61,136 bases of DNA from positions 1 through 61,136 of the forward strand of contig JAAUPF010000017.1 of NCBI GenBank assembly GCA_012034575.1, written 5' to 3'. This document shows, one piece after another, positions 27,379-36,411 of the stretch (positions are counted from its first letter, which is position 1; each line of letters starts with the position of its first letter). Below the pieces are notes generated by a model. It made no database searches, was not told the DNA's origin, and saw only the letters and a program-made list of their open reading frames with translations. The DNA is from Richelia sp. CSU_2_1 (GTDB taxonomy: Bacteria; Cyanobacteriota; Cyanobacteriia; Cyanobacteriales; Microcoleaceae). The translations under genes and the position numbers were made by a program.

Positions 27379-28071
27379 ATGTCATATCTTGCAATATTAG
27401 CTACTGTATCTGTTTTATTCTGGCTTTTATTAAACCGGTGTTCTTGGCTAACTTCCATGGTAATTTCAGTGATTGTATTTTACTTAACAATATCAGCGAC
27501 TAATTATTGCTTTCCTTTTTGGGAAATATATTTACCTCGAACGGGAGTAAGTCTTGCATTCATATTAGTTTACATTGGCTTTCCGATCGCTATCTTGAAT
27601 ATAATAACTTTAAAAAAAATAATCATGAACATTAATCAGAACCGAAAACAAAAGAAGGAATATATGTTTATGTTAATTTTTGTTGCTTTAGGTTTTGGGT
27701 TTTTCGGATTTGGATTTATTCATAATGCACATCAAAGCATTCCTATTAATAACTTAAATCTTTATCTTAAGGATAGAGAATACATAGTGAGTCTGATTAA
27801 AGCAAGAACATTACATGGTGAAAGAAGCTGCATTCAAAATTTTCAGATAGATAAAAAGGAGTCTGAGCTATATAAGTGTCGAGAAGATATAGAATTACCA
27901 GAGAAATATAAAGGACTTTCAAGAGGGGGTAAAGTTGATTTAACTAAAACTACCGAACAATTATTTATCAGGTTTACTCATAGCACTTATAACTTTGGGG
28001 ATGGCAGCATACATATTGTTTACTCTAGTTTAGATAATGGTTTATCTAAACCAAGATGGGAGATCGAATAA
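27379..28071 (+). CDS. Unknown membrane protein A2, paralogue of A1
   Basis: 230 residues. Hydrophobic segments lie at about 2-18, 24-43, 50-75 and 95-117. The C-terminal domain follows with YLKDREYIVSLIKARTLHGE, a Cys-containing insert (RSCIQNF; YKCREDIELPEKYKGLSRGGKVD) and FTHSTYNFGDGS. The shared blocks with the gene at 25859 show common descent. The codon use is AT-rich compared with the housekeeping genes. No known family is recognised. Sits between P1 and P2 and has its own copy of the module leader. Confidence 0.7.
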   Translation: MSYLAILATVSVLFWLLLNRCSWLTSMVISVIVFYLTISATNYCFPFWEIYLPRTGVSLAFILVYIGFPIAILNIITLKKIIMNINQNRKQKKEYMFMLIFVALGFGFFGFGFIHNAHQSIPINNLNLYLKDREYIVSLIKARTLHGERSCIQNFQIDKKESELYKCREDIELPEKYKGLSRGGKVDLTKTTEQLFIRFTHSTYNFGDGSIHIVYSSLDNGLSKPRWEIE

Positions 28072-28075
28072 TCAT

Positions 28076-28115
28076 CGTCTAAAAACCGTTCGTGTAAAAC
28101 ATTTGGAGAACAACT
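28076..28115 (+). promoter_or_regulatory. Conserved 5' leader, copy 3
   Basis: CGTCTAAAAACCGTTCGTGTAAAACATTTGGAGAAC, almost identical to copy 1, and the following codons (MQLKE, ELNQIN) are shared too. Confidence 0.6.
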
Positions 28116-29029
28116 ATGCAACTCAAAGAACAGCCTGAACTCAATCAAATCAACGAACTATCGGAATTTTTGGCAAAAACTTATCAACCTTATCGGCCCA
28201 TCAAAGAACGTAAATCTGTCGCCAAAGTCGATCGCACAAATTTGCAACCCATCCAAGAACCTAAATCTGTCGCCAGAGTCGATCGCACAAATTTGCAACC
28301 CATCAAAGAACCTAAATCTGTCACAACCACCGATATACAGCCCAAAGAAAAGCTTGACCTAAATCAAATCAACCAAAAATTGGAAGTTTTGGTAAAAATT
28401 ATCGACAAGATTTGCCACCCATCAAATTTTGTCAATCTGTCGCAACAACCGATCGACAAAATTTGCAACCCATCAAAGAACGTGAATCTGTGGCAAAAAC
28501 TTATCAGCCACATTTCTATTCCATAAACGAATGTATATATGGTAGAGGAACTTCACGGATTATTGAGTTGTTTGTGGTTGTGATAATTATTGGGATACTT
28601 GCTCACATCGCCCTGCCTTCTTTTCTGCATTGTGGTAATAAAGCGATGCAGTCAGAAGCTAAGCAATATCTTGGCTCAATGAACCGCGCCCAACAAGCTT
28701 ATTTTGCAGATAAAGGTAAAGGTGCATTTTCTAATTCCATTACTGCCTTGGGCATCGGCATTAAAACTCAGACAACCAACTATAACTATTCGATCGGCGC
28801 TACCAAAAATGCTGCGTTTAGTTATGCGGTATCCAGCCACGAAAAAAAGAATCTTACTAGCTATGTGGGGGCTGTATTCTTAGTACCTAGTTCAGGAGCT
28901 AATGATGCAAAGACTGTATCCATTCTGTGTGAAACCAATGCTTTGGGGAAGAATATCCAACCGTCTATTCCTATCCTTCAGAATGGTGTTCCTGTCTGCG
29001 GTGATGGCACTGTGGAAGTGAGCAAGTAA
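28116..29029 (+). pseudogene. Pilin-like protein P2 with 17-residue repeats, interrupted by a frameshift
   Basis: The first frame (to 28526) starts MQLKEQPELNQIN as in P1, then carries repeats of KSVAKVDRTNLQPIQEP (51 bp). The second frame continues the same repeat (SVATTDRQNLQPIKE) into the pilin. One missing base near 28397-28401 (AAAATTATCGA) separates them; restoring it gives about 304 residues. The helix TSRIIELFVVVIIIGILAHIALPSF is clearly PilA-derived. However, GFTLIE has become GTSRIIE, placing Glu at +6 instead of +5 after Gly. The body (SEAKQYLGSMNRAQQAYFA) is close to PilA. The break may be an error or real decay. Confidence 0.75.
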
Positions 29030-29044
29030 ATATCGACAAAAATT

Positions 29045-30346
29045 ATGCCAGAAGTAGTCAAAGGGTTCATCATCTTAACTTGCATCTTCATGCCACTAGA
29101 AAGAATCTTTTCCTTGCACAAGCAAAAGATATTCCGTCTCGGATGGGCAACCGATGCTACCTATTTTTTTACAGGTCACTTTATTGGCAGGGCAGGTGCT
29201 ATTGTTGTGGCTGTAACCTTGTCACTGATGACTGATTTGCTCAACCCCCAATTGCAAAGTAAAATAGCCTCTCAACCTATCTGGTTGCAGTTTTTAGAAG
29301 CAATTGTAATTTCCGATCTGGCATATTATATGGCTCACCGACTGCTGCATGAAATACCCTGGCTTTGGCAATTTCATGCAGTCCATCACAGCATCGAACA
29401 CATGGATTGGTTGGCAGCAGTGCGGGTGCATCCCTGCGAGCAACTCTTTACTCAGATTTGCAAAATGATGCCTCTTTACTGGTTGGGATTTACTAAGGAA
29501 TGTTTTGCAGTTTATGCTCTTTATTCAGCAGCGATCGCCTTTTTAATTCATGCTAACATTACCATCAAGTTTGGTCCGCTCAAATGGTTCATCGCTACGC
29601 CGCAATTTCATCACTGGCATCACAGTAAAAGTCCTAAAATCCACAACAAAAACTTTGCCGTTCAGTTGCCGCTGTTAGATTTACTATTTGGCACTCTCTA
29701 TATGCCTGCCAAAAAAATGCCCGATCGATATGGTGTCTCTAATGCGATACCGGCTGGCTATCTCGGACAAATACTCTATCCATTTAGGGGAAAAATCAAA
29801 ATGCTAATTAACAGATTAAAACCAGGTATCGATCGCTATTTTCGCCCCTTACCTGTAATTCTTGGTTTCACCTCGATCGCGATTAGTTCTCTGACTGCAA
29901 TGGCTTTATTCAATCACATGGACATCCCTACTTTTATTGCCAGTTGGAATACTCAACAAGTAACCGTTGCTGAATTGCAGCAAGGTAAGTTAAAACCTGC
30001 GATTTTAATTGACGTGCGATCGCCCGAAGAATACGCTGAAGATCGCATCGGTGACAGTCCCCTGGTTCCTCTAATTGATATTGAAGCGGGATTCGGTATT
30101 AAGCAAGTGCAAGATCTTGCTCGATCGAGTGTCAAATCCGATCGAACCCTGCCAACTATTGTACTTTATTGCGCGCGGGGCGGGCGCTCGGTTAAAGCCT
30201 ACCAAAAATTGCAAAAAACTGGTTTGAATTTAGCTGTTCTCTCAGGCGGCATCGCAGCGTGGCGGGAAGCTGTACCTGTCAAACAAGATACTGAAATATT
30301 AGCACCAATTATTCGATCGCAGAAAGAGGCTGTCAGAAGTAATTAA
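29045..30346 (+). CDS. Fatty acid hydroxylase/sterol desaturase fused to a rhodanese domain
   Basis: 433 residues. The N-terminal part is a membrane di-iron hydroxylase with the histidine clusters HRLLHE (about 99), HAVHHS (about 116) and HWHHS (about 195) between hydrophobic helices. After a membrane segment near 280 comes a rhodanese domain (about 305-425) with LIDVRSPEEYAEDR and the active-site loop YCARGGRS (Cys near 375). Hydroxylases of this type oxidise lipid chains or carotenoid-like substrates. Rhodanese carries a persulfide on Cys. The fusion is uncommon. Starts 15 bases after P2, possibly in one transcript. Confidence 0.85.
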   Translation: MPEVVKGFIILTCIFMPLERIFSLHKQKIFRLGWATDATYFFTGHFIGRAGAIVVAVTLSLMTDLLNPQLQSKIASQPIWLQFLEAIVISDLAYYMAHRLLHEIPWLWQFHAVHHSIEHMDWLAAVRVHPCEQLFTQICKMMPLYWLGFTKECFAVYALYSAAIAFLIHANITIKFGPLKWFIATPQFHHWHHSKSPKIHNKNFAVQLPLLDLLFGTLYMPAKKMPDRYGVSNAIPAGYLGQILYPFRGKIKMLINRLKPGIDRYFRPLPVILGFTSIAISSLTAMALFNHMDIPTFIASWNTQQVTVAELQQGKLKPAILIDVRSPEEYAEDRIGDSPLVPLIDIEAGFGIKQVQDLARSSVKSDRTLPTIVLYCARGGRSVKAYQKLQKTGLNLAVLSGGIAAWREAVPVKQDTEILAPIIRSQKEAVRSN

Positions 30347-30696
30347 AGCGAGCTAGAATGCGGGCGATCGCACTAATTGAGAATGGTGCAATATCCCAGT
30401 AGTTTTTGCCGAATTTCCTGCACGGGTTGGCCTAAGTCCCTACCTACAATATTTCTGTACCTCACTTGCCTGAAATTGGTTGTAATTCCCTGGCGGACTG
30501 CGGGCAATTGCGTATTTGTTGGCACGCTTCAAGCATCGATCGGCATTGACATTATCTGATGTTCTATCGACGGCAATACCTCGACTCGGAGGGGTTTTCG
30601 CTCCGATCGATTACTAACATATCTGATAGAAAAACCCGCCCCTTATATCTTTAAACATCCAGGAATTACAATCGATCGAACCTTGCATAACTTCGC
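30347..30696. other. Converging-gene spacer
   Basis: 350 bases between the hydroxylase fusion and the 3' end of nblS. GACTCGGAGGGGTTTTCGCTCCGATCG (30574-30600) can fold weakly; nothing else is recognised. Confidence 0.4.
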
Positions 30697-32868
30697 TCAA
30701 ATCCGACTGACGTGACTCGCATTTGTTTCATTCTCAACCTTGGCTTCCACCGCCAAATGATTTTCAATTTCCAGGATTGGTTTCGACGGATAAACAGCCA
30801 AATCGAACCAGAAAGTCGTACCGCTACCAACCTCACTAACCAAATTAATTTTCGTGTGGTGCTTGTCAATAATATTTCGGACGATCGACAAACCCAAACC
30901 AGTTCCTTCCAGGGTGTGAACGCGATTTTCTACGCGGAAAAAGCGCTCGAAAATTGCTTGTTGGTCCTCTGGATCGATGCCGATTCCAGTATCGGAAATT
31001 TCAATCCGCACAGTACCGTAATTTTTGGTATTAGCTAAGAGGTTGTAATTATCCGAGGCAGCATTTTTGCGCTCGGCCTTCTCTCCTTCTAGTACGTAGG
31101 CGCGAATCGCTATTCTGCCGCCCGATTCAGTAAATTTCAAGGCATTTCCCACTAAATTAGCAAACACTTGCAGCAGCAAATCGTAATGCCCTAAAACAGG
31201 CGGTAAATCCCGTTCGAGTTCTTGTTTGAGTTCGATGCCTTTATCCTTAGCATTCAACTGATAAGTCCGCAGTGTCTGTTCGACAGCTTGAGAGAGGTCA
31301 ACAGCATCTAACTGATAGATCCGGCAGGATTCCAAGCGAGATAAATCTAATACATCATTAACTAAACGAGTGAGTCGATCGGTCTCTCGGTTAGCAATTT
31401 CCAAAAATTCCCGGCGTTCGCTTTCTTGCAAATCTTCTCCGTATTCGTAAAGAGTTTCAATAAAAGATTTGATGTTAAACAGAGGCGTTCTCAATTCGTG
31501 GGAAACATTGCTGATAAAATGGCTTTTAGCCTCGTTGAGTTCTACCTCACGGGTGATATCTTGCACGGTTATGGCAATGCCTTTAAGGCTTTCACGATAT
31601 TGCTCGGAACCTTGATTTTTAGAGGTTTGTTCGTACAAAGTACACTCGATCGCCTCCGGACGCTGAGACTCGGTGCAGGTATTTTCTTCTTCGCGGATGC
31701 AGCTTTTACATAGGGGTTCTGCCCCCGGCGCTTTGTGCAGAACTACAGTAGTTAAAAGAATCCGAATTGTGCGGTTTACTGGCTCGCTCATCGAGATGCG
31801 AAATTCACCTCCTTCGCGATCGCCCCCAGCAATTTCGTGCAGCGGTCTGGCTAATTCTTGCTGCACTTCCGGCGGTAAAATATTCAAAACATTAACCCCG
31901 ATCGCATTTTTGCCTTCCCAGGCAAAAATCCGCCGTCCGGTCGGATTCACCAAAATCACCTGCAAATTAGCATCCAACAACAGCGCCCCGTCAGCAATAG
32001 TTGAAACCAAAGTTTCTAACTTAGCTTTTTGAGCTGTCAGTTCTTCAATATTTTGTTCTTCGTAACTTTCTAGCTTCTCGGCCATCTCGTTAAAACTGCA
32101 AATCAGCTCGCCCAATTCTCCCCCCAAAGGCAAGTCAACCCGCTGTTTAAAATTGCCACTAGCAATATTTTTTACCCCAAAAACCAACTCTTTAATCGGT
32201 TGAGTAATCGTCAGAGCGTTAAACACCGCGCCCAAAATTACCATCACCCAAATTGTCACAAAAACTGCTAAAGTAACATCTCTAGTTAAGTTGGAAGAAA
32301 TAACAGCAGCAGGATTGGGATTAATGCCGATCGCCAGCACGCCCAAATATTTATCCTCGTGAATTAGAGGCACAAATACGTCAGTAACTTCTCCATCCGG
32401 CGTCAGGTGCTGCCGCACCAAAGGCAAAGAAGTTAAATTTCTTGCCTCAATATCCGCTAAAAAATTCTCCGGCAATTTGATCTGGCGGCGCAGCGTCAGG
32501 GAAGTTTGCACCTCGGATTCTGAGAAAGGTATTCCCAGGAAAATATCCCCAGCTTCATCGGCGTACAGCATATAGCGGACGCTGGAAGTGCTGCTGTAGA
32601 ATTGCCGGGAAAAACGGGCCACTTCCGATCGGTCATTTTTGGCGATCGAAGGAGCCACATTTGCTGCTAACAACAGACCGAGGTCGCGACCGTAGCGAGT
32701 ATCGTTGAGTCGCGCATCTTGCTGGATCGTATTGACAGCCCAGAAGGTCAAGCCGCTCATAATTAACGAGACTACCAGGGTAGTACCGGCCATCAGGCGA
32801 GTCTGGAGGGTAAATTCCGACCACCAACGAGCAATAATTTCTCCGATTTTGTTTAGTATGGCCAGCAT
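30697..32868 (-). CDS. nblS: Sensor histidine kinase NblS (Hik33/DspA/Ycf26)
   Basis: 723 residues with the NblS architecture. A first membrane helix (about 25-47), a periplasmic loop, a second helix (about 200-220), HAMP (ITQPIKELVFGVKNIASGNF), a PAS domain with LVSTIADGALLLDANLQVILVNPTGRRIF, HisKA (SNVSHELRTPLFNIKSF) and HATPase (NLVGNALKFTE; DTGIGID; GTGLGLSIV). NblS is the essential cyanobacterial kinase for high light, cold, osmotic and nutrient stress, acting on RpaB. A cysteine-rich insert CKSCIREEENTC after the PAS could be redox- or metal-sensitive (inference). Single gene. Confidence 0.93.
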   Translation of the reverse strand: MLAILNKIGEIIARWWSEFTLQTRLMAGTTLVVSLIMSGLTFWAVNTIQQDARLNDTRYGRDLGLLLAANVAPSIAKNDRSEVARFSRQFYSSTSSVRYMLYADEAGDIFLGIPFSESEVQTSLTLRRQIKLPENFLADIEARNLTSLPLVRQHLTPDGEVTDVFVPLIHEDKYLGVLAIGINPNPAAVISSNLTRDVTLAVFVTIWVMVILGAVFNALTITQPIKELVFGVKNIASGNFKQRVDLPLGGELGELICSFNEMAEKLESYEEQNIEELTAQKAKLETLVSTIADGALLLDANLQVILVNPTGRRIFAWEGKNAIGVNVLNILPPEVQQELARPLHEIAGGDREGGEFRISMSEPVNRTIRILLTTVVLHKAPGAEPLCKSCIREEENTCTESQRPEAIECTLYEQTSKNQGSEQYRESLKGIAITVQDITREVELNEAKSHFISNVSHELRTPLFNIKSFIETLYEYGEDLQESERREFLEIANRETDRLTRLVNDVLDLSRLESCRIYQLDAVDLSQAVEQTLRTYQLNAKDKGIELKQELERDLPPVLGHYDLLLQVFANLVGNALKFTESGGRIAIRAYVLEGEKAERKNAASDNYNLLANTKNYGTVRIEISDTGIGIDPEDQQAIFERFFRVENRVHTLEGTGLGLSIVRNIIDKHHTKINLVSEVGSGTTFWFDLAVYPSKPILEIENHLAVEAKVENETNASHVSRI

Positions 32869-33117
32869 TTTACAAGTTGAATATTAAAAACAGGTATTGA
32901 ATAAATTGAGGGCTTCTCAGATTGTTTGCTGCGACTTTTACATTGCCACCACAGAAAAGATGCCAAACTTTATTTTGACATTTCTGCTTGAAAATTGCTT
33001 GAGAGTCTCAGGGAGGGGCGATCGAGATTTGTCACCAGACTTGCACAACAGCAGCAAAAAATAAAGGGTCGCGATCTGACCCCTCGCTTCCTTAACGATA
33101 TGACTCCCGCACTGCAC

Positions 33118-33238
33118 AACTGTCAACTGTCAACTGTCAACCGTCAACTGTCAACCCAACGACTACGCGAGCGGGCAAGCTGTCAACTGTCAACTGTCAA
33201 CTGTCAACTGTCAACTGTCAACTGTCAACTGTCAACTG
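33118..33238. repeat. CAACTGT heptamer array with GCGAGCGGGCAAGCTG insert
   Basis: Repeats of GTCAACT in two blocks (33118-33154 and 33179-33238, about 13 units in all) separated by CAACGACTACGCGAGCGGGC. The array ends at the purD stop codon. A nearly identical core (GCGAGCGGGCAAGCTGTCAA) lies in the array at 42785-42960. Confidence 0.88.
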
Positions 33239-34540
33239 CTACAGATCTAAGTTTTTGTCTGCTTTGCCTGCCAGAGCTCGGCGGCCGATGTCGCGGCGGC
33301 AGTAGAGACCATCAAATTGGATGCGGTCAACTGCTGCATAGGCTTGGGAGATAGCTTGCTCTAAAGTATCTCCAGTAGCCGTGACCCCCAAAACGCGCCC
33401 GCCCTCGGTGACCAACTGTTGGTTCTTCAACTGAGTCCCGGCGTGAAAAACTTGAGCTCCTTTAGCTTCAGCTTCTTCAATCCCTGAAATAAGTTTGCCT
33501 TTTCGATAATTTCCCGGATAGCCTCCAGAGGCCAAAACCACGCAAACAGCAGCTCCGGGCTGCCAGCGAATGTGCGAAAATTCCCCGAGGCGTTGCTTGC
33601 AGCAAGCTTCGATCAAATCTTCCAGGGGAGTTTCCAGCAGGGACAAAATAGCTTGAGTTTCGGGATCGCCAAAGCGGCAGTTAAATTCTAAGACTTTCGG
33701 TTCTCCTTCCGGGGTAATCATCAAACCTGCGTAAAGTACGCCCCGGTAGTCGATGTTGCGTTTTCTGAGGGCTGCGATGGTACGATCGAGAATTTCTTCT
33801 TGAATCCTGTCCATCAATTCGGGGGTGACGATGGGTGTGGGGGCATAGGCACCCATACCGCCTGTATTGGCTCCCGTATCGCCTTCGCCGATGGCTTTGT
33901 GGTCCTGGGCCGGCAGCAGGGGTTCGACAGTGATGCCGTCGGTAAGGGCAAGAATTGAGACTTCCTGACCGGTTAAATATTCTTCGACCAGGACTTGGAT
34001 GTTGTCAGTGCCGAATTCGCCCCGGAAAATGGTATCTATGGCGCTGCGAGCCATTTTGAGGTTGGTGGCTACCGTGACTCCTTTACCTGATGCGAGTCCG
34101 TCTGCTTTGATGACTATAGGGGTTCCCTGTTCGGCAACGTAGGCTTTAGCTCTTTCTGCGTCTGAAAACAAAGCTGCTTTGGGTGTTGGGATTCCTGCTT
34201 CGAGCATTAATTGTTTGGCCCAGGATTTGCTCGATTCTATTTGAGCACCGACTTGGGTGGGGCCGAAAACCGTGAATCTTCGCTGTTGGAAGTAGTCAAC
34301 GATGCCTAGGGCTAGGGGCAGTTCGGGACCGACGACGACTAAGGAAATGTTGTTGACCGTCGCAAAACGTTCCATCCCTTGAAAGTCGTCGATGTTGAGT
34401 GGCAAGTTTTGGCAGCCTTTCATGGTAGCTGTTCCGCCGTTGCCCGGAACGCAGAATACTCGTTCGATCCGCGCTGATTCTAAAAGTTTTTTTGCGATCG
34501 CGTGTTCGCGACCTCCGTTACCCACTACCAAAACTTTCAC
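33239..34540 (-). CDS. purD: Phosphoribosylamine-glycine ligase
   Basis: 433 residues, full length. It starts MKVLVVGNGGREHAIA, the GARS N-domain loop. The ATP-grasp part contains IVIKADGLASGKGV and NCRFGDPETQA, and the C-domain has AVCVVLASGGYPGNYRKG. It joins glycine to phosphoribosylamine in purine synthesis. The stop codon (complement of CTA at 33239-33241) sits at the end of the heptamer array. purK lies nearby on the other strand. Confidence 0.96.
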   Translation of the reverse strand: MKVLVVGNGGREHAIAKKLLESARIERVFCVPGNGGTATMKGCQNLPLNIDDFQGMERFATVNNISLVVVGPELPLALGIVDYFQQRRFTVFGPTQVGAQIESSKSWAKQLMLEAGIPTPKAALFSDAERAKAYVAEQGTPIVIKADGLASGKGVTVATNLKMARSAIDTIFRGEFGTDNIQVLVEEYLTGQEVSILALTDGITVEPLLPAQDHKAIGEGDTGANTGGMGAYAPTPIVTPELMDRIQEEILDRTIAALRKRNIDYRGVLYAGLMITPEGEPKVLEFNCRFGDPETQAILSLLETPLEDLIEACCKQRLGEFSHIRWQPGAAVCVVLASGGYPGNYRKGKLISGIEEAEAKGAQVFHAGTQLKNQQLVTEGGRVLGVTATGDTLEQAISQAYAAVDRIQFDGLYCRRDIGRRALAGKADKNLDL

Positions 34541-34896
34541 AGTATCCTCACCTATAAATTTTGTCCCTGAATGGCCGTTATTCAGTGTTTGTACTTATGT
34601 ATCTGCTTTTTGCAGCGTTGTCAATTATGCCATGCCCAGCGAAGCGTGAATTGCTAGATGCGGCACTTTTTTCGATCGCCGGGGATCTCCCGTACAATGA
34701 TTCGGACTCGAACTAGGATGAAATAAACAAATCCAGCAGGTTTCGGCAATCAAACAACCTTGCTCGATCGCGCGGTGTCTCGACTGCAAGACAACGCTTT
34801 TAAAGACAAGTTTTTTGTCGATCGCGCTCTTACTATTTCGACCCTAAAGTTAATTCATCCGGATACAAATTGCTGTAAAATGGATGGGGTAAAAAT
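34541..34896. other. Divergent purD-purK intergenic region
   Basis: 356 bases carrying the promoters of purD and purK. Contains CGATCG-rich DNA and no clear PurR-like palindrome or purine riboswitch. Confidence 0.4.
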
Positions 34897-36093
34897 ATGA
34901 AATTTACTGAGATGAAATCAAATCCAACTGCTGCCAATTTACCTGCTAAAATTCAGCGGGTAGGTGCGATCGGCGGCGGTCAGCTAGCTCTGATGATGGG
35001 GGATGCTGCTCGCAATCTGGGTATTGAATTGACGGTACAAACGCCCAGTGCAGCCGATCCGGCAGTTGCGGTTGCTGCGGGTAGTGTTTTGGCTGCAATT
35101 GATGATGTTGGGGCTACTGCTAAATTAGCCGAACTCTGCGATGTTATTACTTTTGAAAATGAGTTTGTCGATCTCGATGGTTTGGCACAGTTAGCAGATC
35201 GAGGCGCGTTATTTCGGCCGAGTTTGCTATCTTTAACTCCCCTGTTAGATAAGTACGTCCAGCGCTGTTATTTGCAAGATTTGGGTTTGCCAACTCCGAG
35301 GTTTTGGGCGTGGGATAGCGGCGATCCTTTACCTGAGGAAGCGACGAATTTTCCGTTGGTAATCAAAACTCGCCGCCACGGTTATGACGGTCAAGGTACT
35401 TTTATTGTTAAAGATGCAGCGAGTTTTGAGTCAATTTGTGCTAAGTTAAAAGGGAGACCTTTGCTATTAGAAGAGTTTGTACCGTTCGATCGCGAGTTAG
35501 CTGCCATTGCCGCCCGATCGATCGATGGCGAAATCGCAATTTATCCGATCGTCGAAACCCAGCAGGAAGATCGAGTTTGCCGCTTGGTAATTGCGCCCGC
35601 CGATATTAGTTTAAATGTCAAAGCACAAGCAGAGTCGATCGCCCGCACGCTGCTCGACAGTTTGCAAGCAGTCGGCATTTTCGGCATTGAATTATTTTTA
35701 ACCGCCGACAACCGACTGTTAGTAAATGAAATTGCACCCCGCACGCACAATTCAGGACATTTCTCGATCGATGCTTGCAAAACTTCACAATTTGAACAGC
35801 ATTTACGCGCGGTTTGTCAACTGCCTTTAGGCAATTGCGGCCTCAATTGTCACGGTGCTGTAATGGTTAATTTACTCGGCTACGAATCGGCAGAGTCTGA
35901 TTATTTAATGCAGCGCCAACAACTGGCACAGATTGCAGGTGCTTTCGTACATTGGTATGGTAAGAAACAGTCGCGTCCGGGTCGCAAACTAGGTCACGTT
36001 ACAGTTGTGTTAGATAGCGAATCGGCAGCAGACAGGCGCGCGCAAGCTTTGTCGGTCGCCCGAAACATTGACTTTATCTGGAAAGCAAATTAA
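34897..36093 (+). CDS. purK: 5-(carboxyamino)imidazole ribonucleotide synthase
   Basis: 398 residues. IGGGQLALMMGDAARNLGI is the N-terminal nucleotide-binding loop. ATP-grasp motifs are FPLVIKTRRHGYDGQGTF and GIELFLTADNRLLVNEIAPRTHNSGH, and the end has LGHVTVV. It carboxylates AIR with ATP and bicarbonate in purine synthesis. The first about 14 residues precede the usual start, so a downstream start may be used. A probable 6S RNA follows, an arrangement described in cyanobacteria. Confidence 0.95.
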   Translation: MKFTEMKSNPTAANLPAKIQRVGAIGGGQLALMMGDAARNLGIELTVQTPSAADPAVAVAAGSVLAAIDDVGATAKLAELCDVITFENEFVDLDGLAQLADRGALFRPSLLSLTPLLDKYVQRCYLQDLGLPTPRFWAWDSGDPLPEEATNFPLVIKTRRHGYDGQGTFIVKDAASFESICAKLKGRPLLLEEFVPFDRELAAIAARSIDGEIAIYPIVETQQEDRVCRLVIAPADISLNVKAQAESIARTLLDSLQAVGIFGIELFLTADNRLLVNEIAPRTHNSGHFSIDACKTSQFEQHLRAVCQLPLGNCGLNCHGAVMVNLLGYESAESDYLMQRQQLAQIAGAFVHWYGKKQSRPGRKLGHVTVVLDSESAADRRAQALSVARNIDFIWKAN

Positions 36094-36199
36094 ATCGATC
36101 GCGACTTGCCTTCTTACTTGCCAAAATCGAGTCAGTCGGTATATATTAAATAAAGGTTCTGCTGCCGCGTTGGTGACTGCCAATAATGTTTTTTTGATC

Positions 36200-36394
36200 T
36201 ATAACTCTTAACTCTCGGGAATCAAGATGTTTGGACAGCAGTAAACTGGGCTTGTACCCAGAAACTTTAAGTCCGAGCCAACGGTGCCCACCTGGTATGA
36301 TACCAGGTCAAAAGCTGAGGTAAGACGGCGTAGCGGGGAGCCTTAATATAACATCGAGATAGGCGCTGTAAAATACAGCCAGCCTATTTTTTTA
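36200..36394 (+). ncRNA. ssaA: Probable 6S RNA (ssaA)
   Basis: Downstream of purK a TATAAC -10-like box (about 36202-36207) precedes a structured stretch. It contains hairpins CTGGGCTTGTACCCAG and ACCTGGTATGATACCAGGT and ends at a strong terminator. A start near 36211 gives about 184 nt, the size of cyanobacterial 6S RNA, whose gene is known to lie next to purK. 6S RNA binds RNA polymerase as a promoter mimic. There is no coding potential. The RNA call is firmer than its identity as 6S; another -10-like TATATT at about 36140 could drive a longer precursor. Confidence 0.6.
36359..36394 (+). terminator. Rho-independent terminator of the ncRNA
   Basis: ATAGGC-GCTGTA, loop AAA, TACAGC-CA-GCCTAT, then a run of seven T. 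It ends before the converging Uma2 gene. Confidence 0.8.
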
Positions 36395-36411
36395 TCTTTT
36401 TTTCTAGTCTT

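Noticed and set aside
33118-33238. CRISPR or telomere-like array of heptamers
   Set aside because: 7-bp units without spacers, found in many intergenic places; short tandem repeat family.
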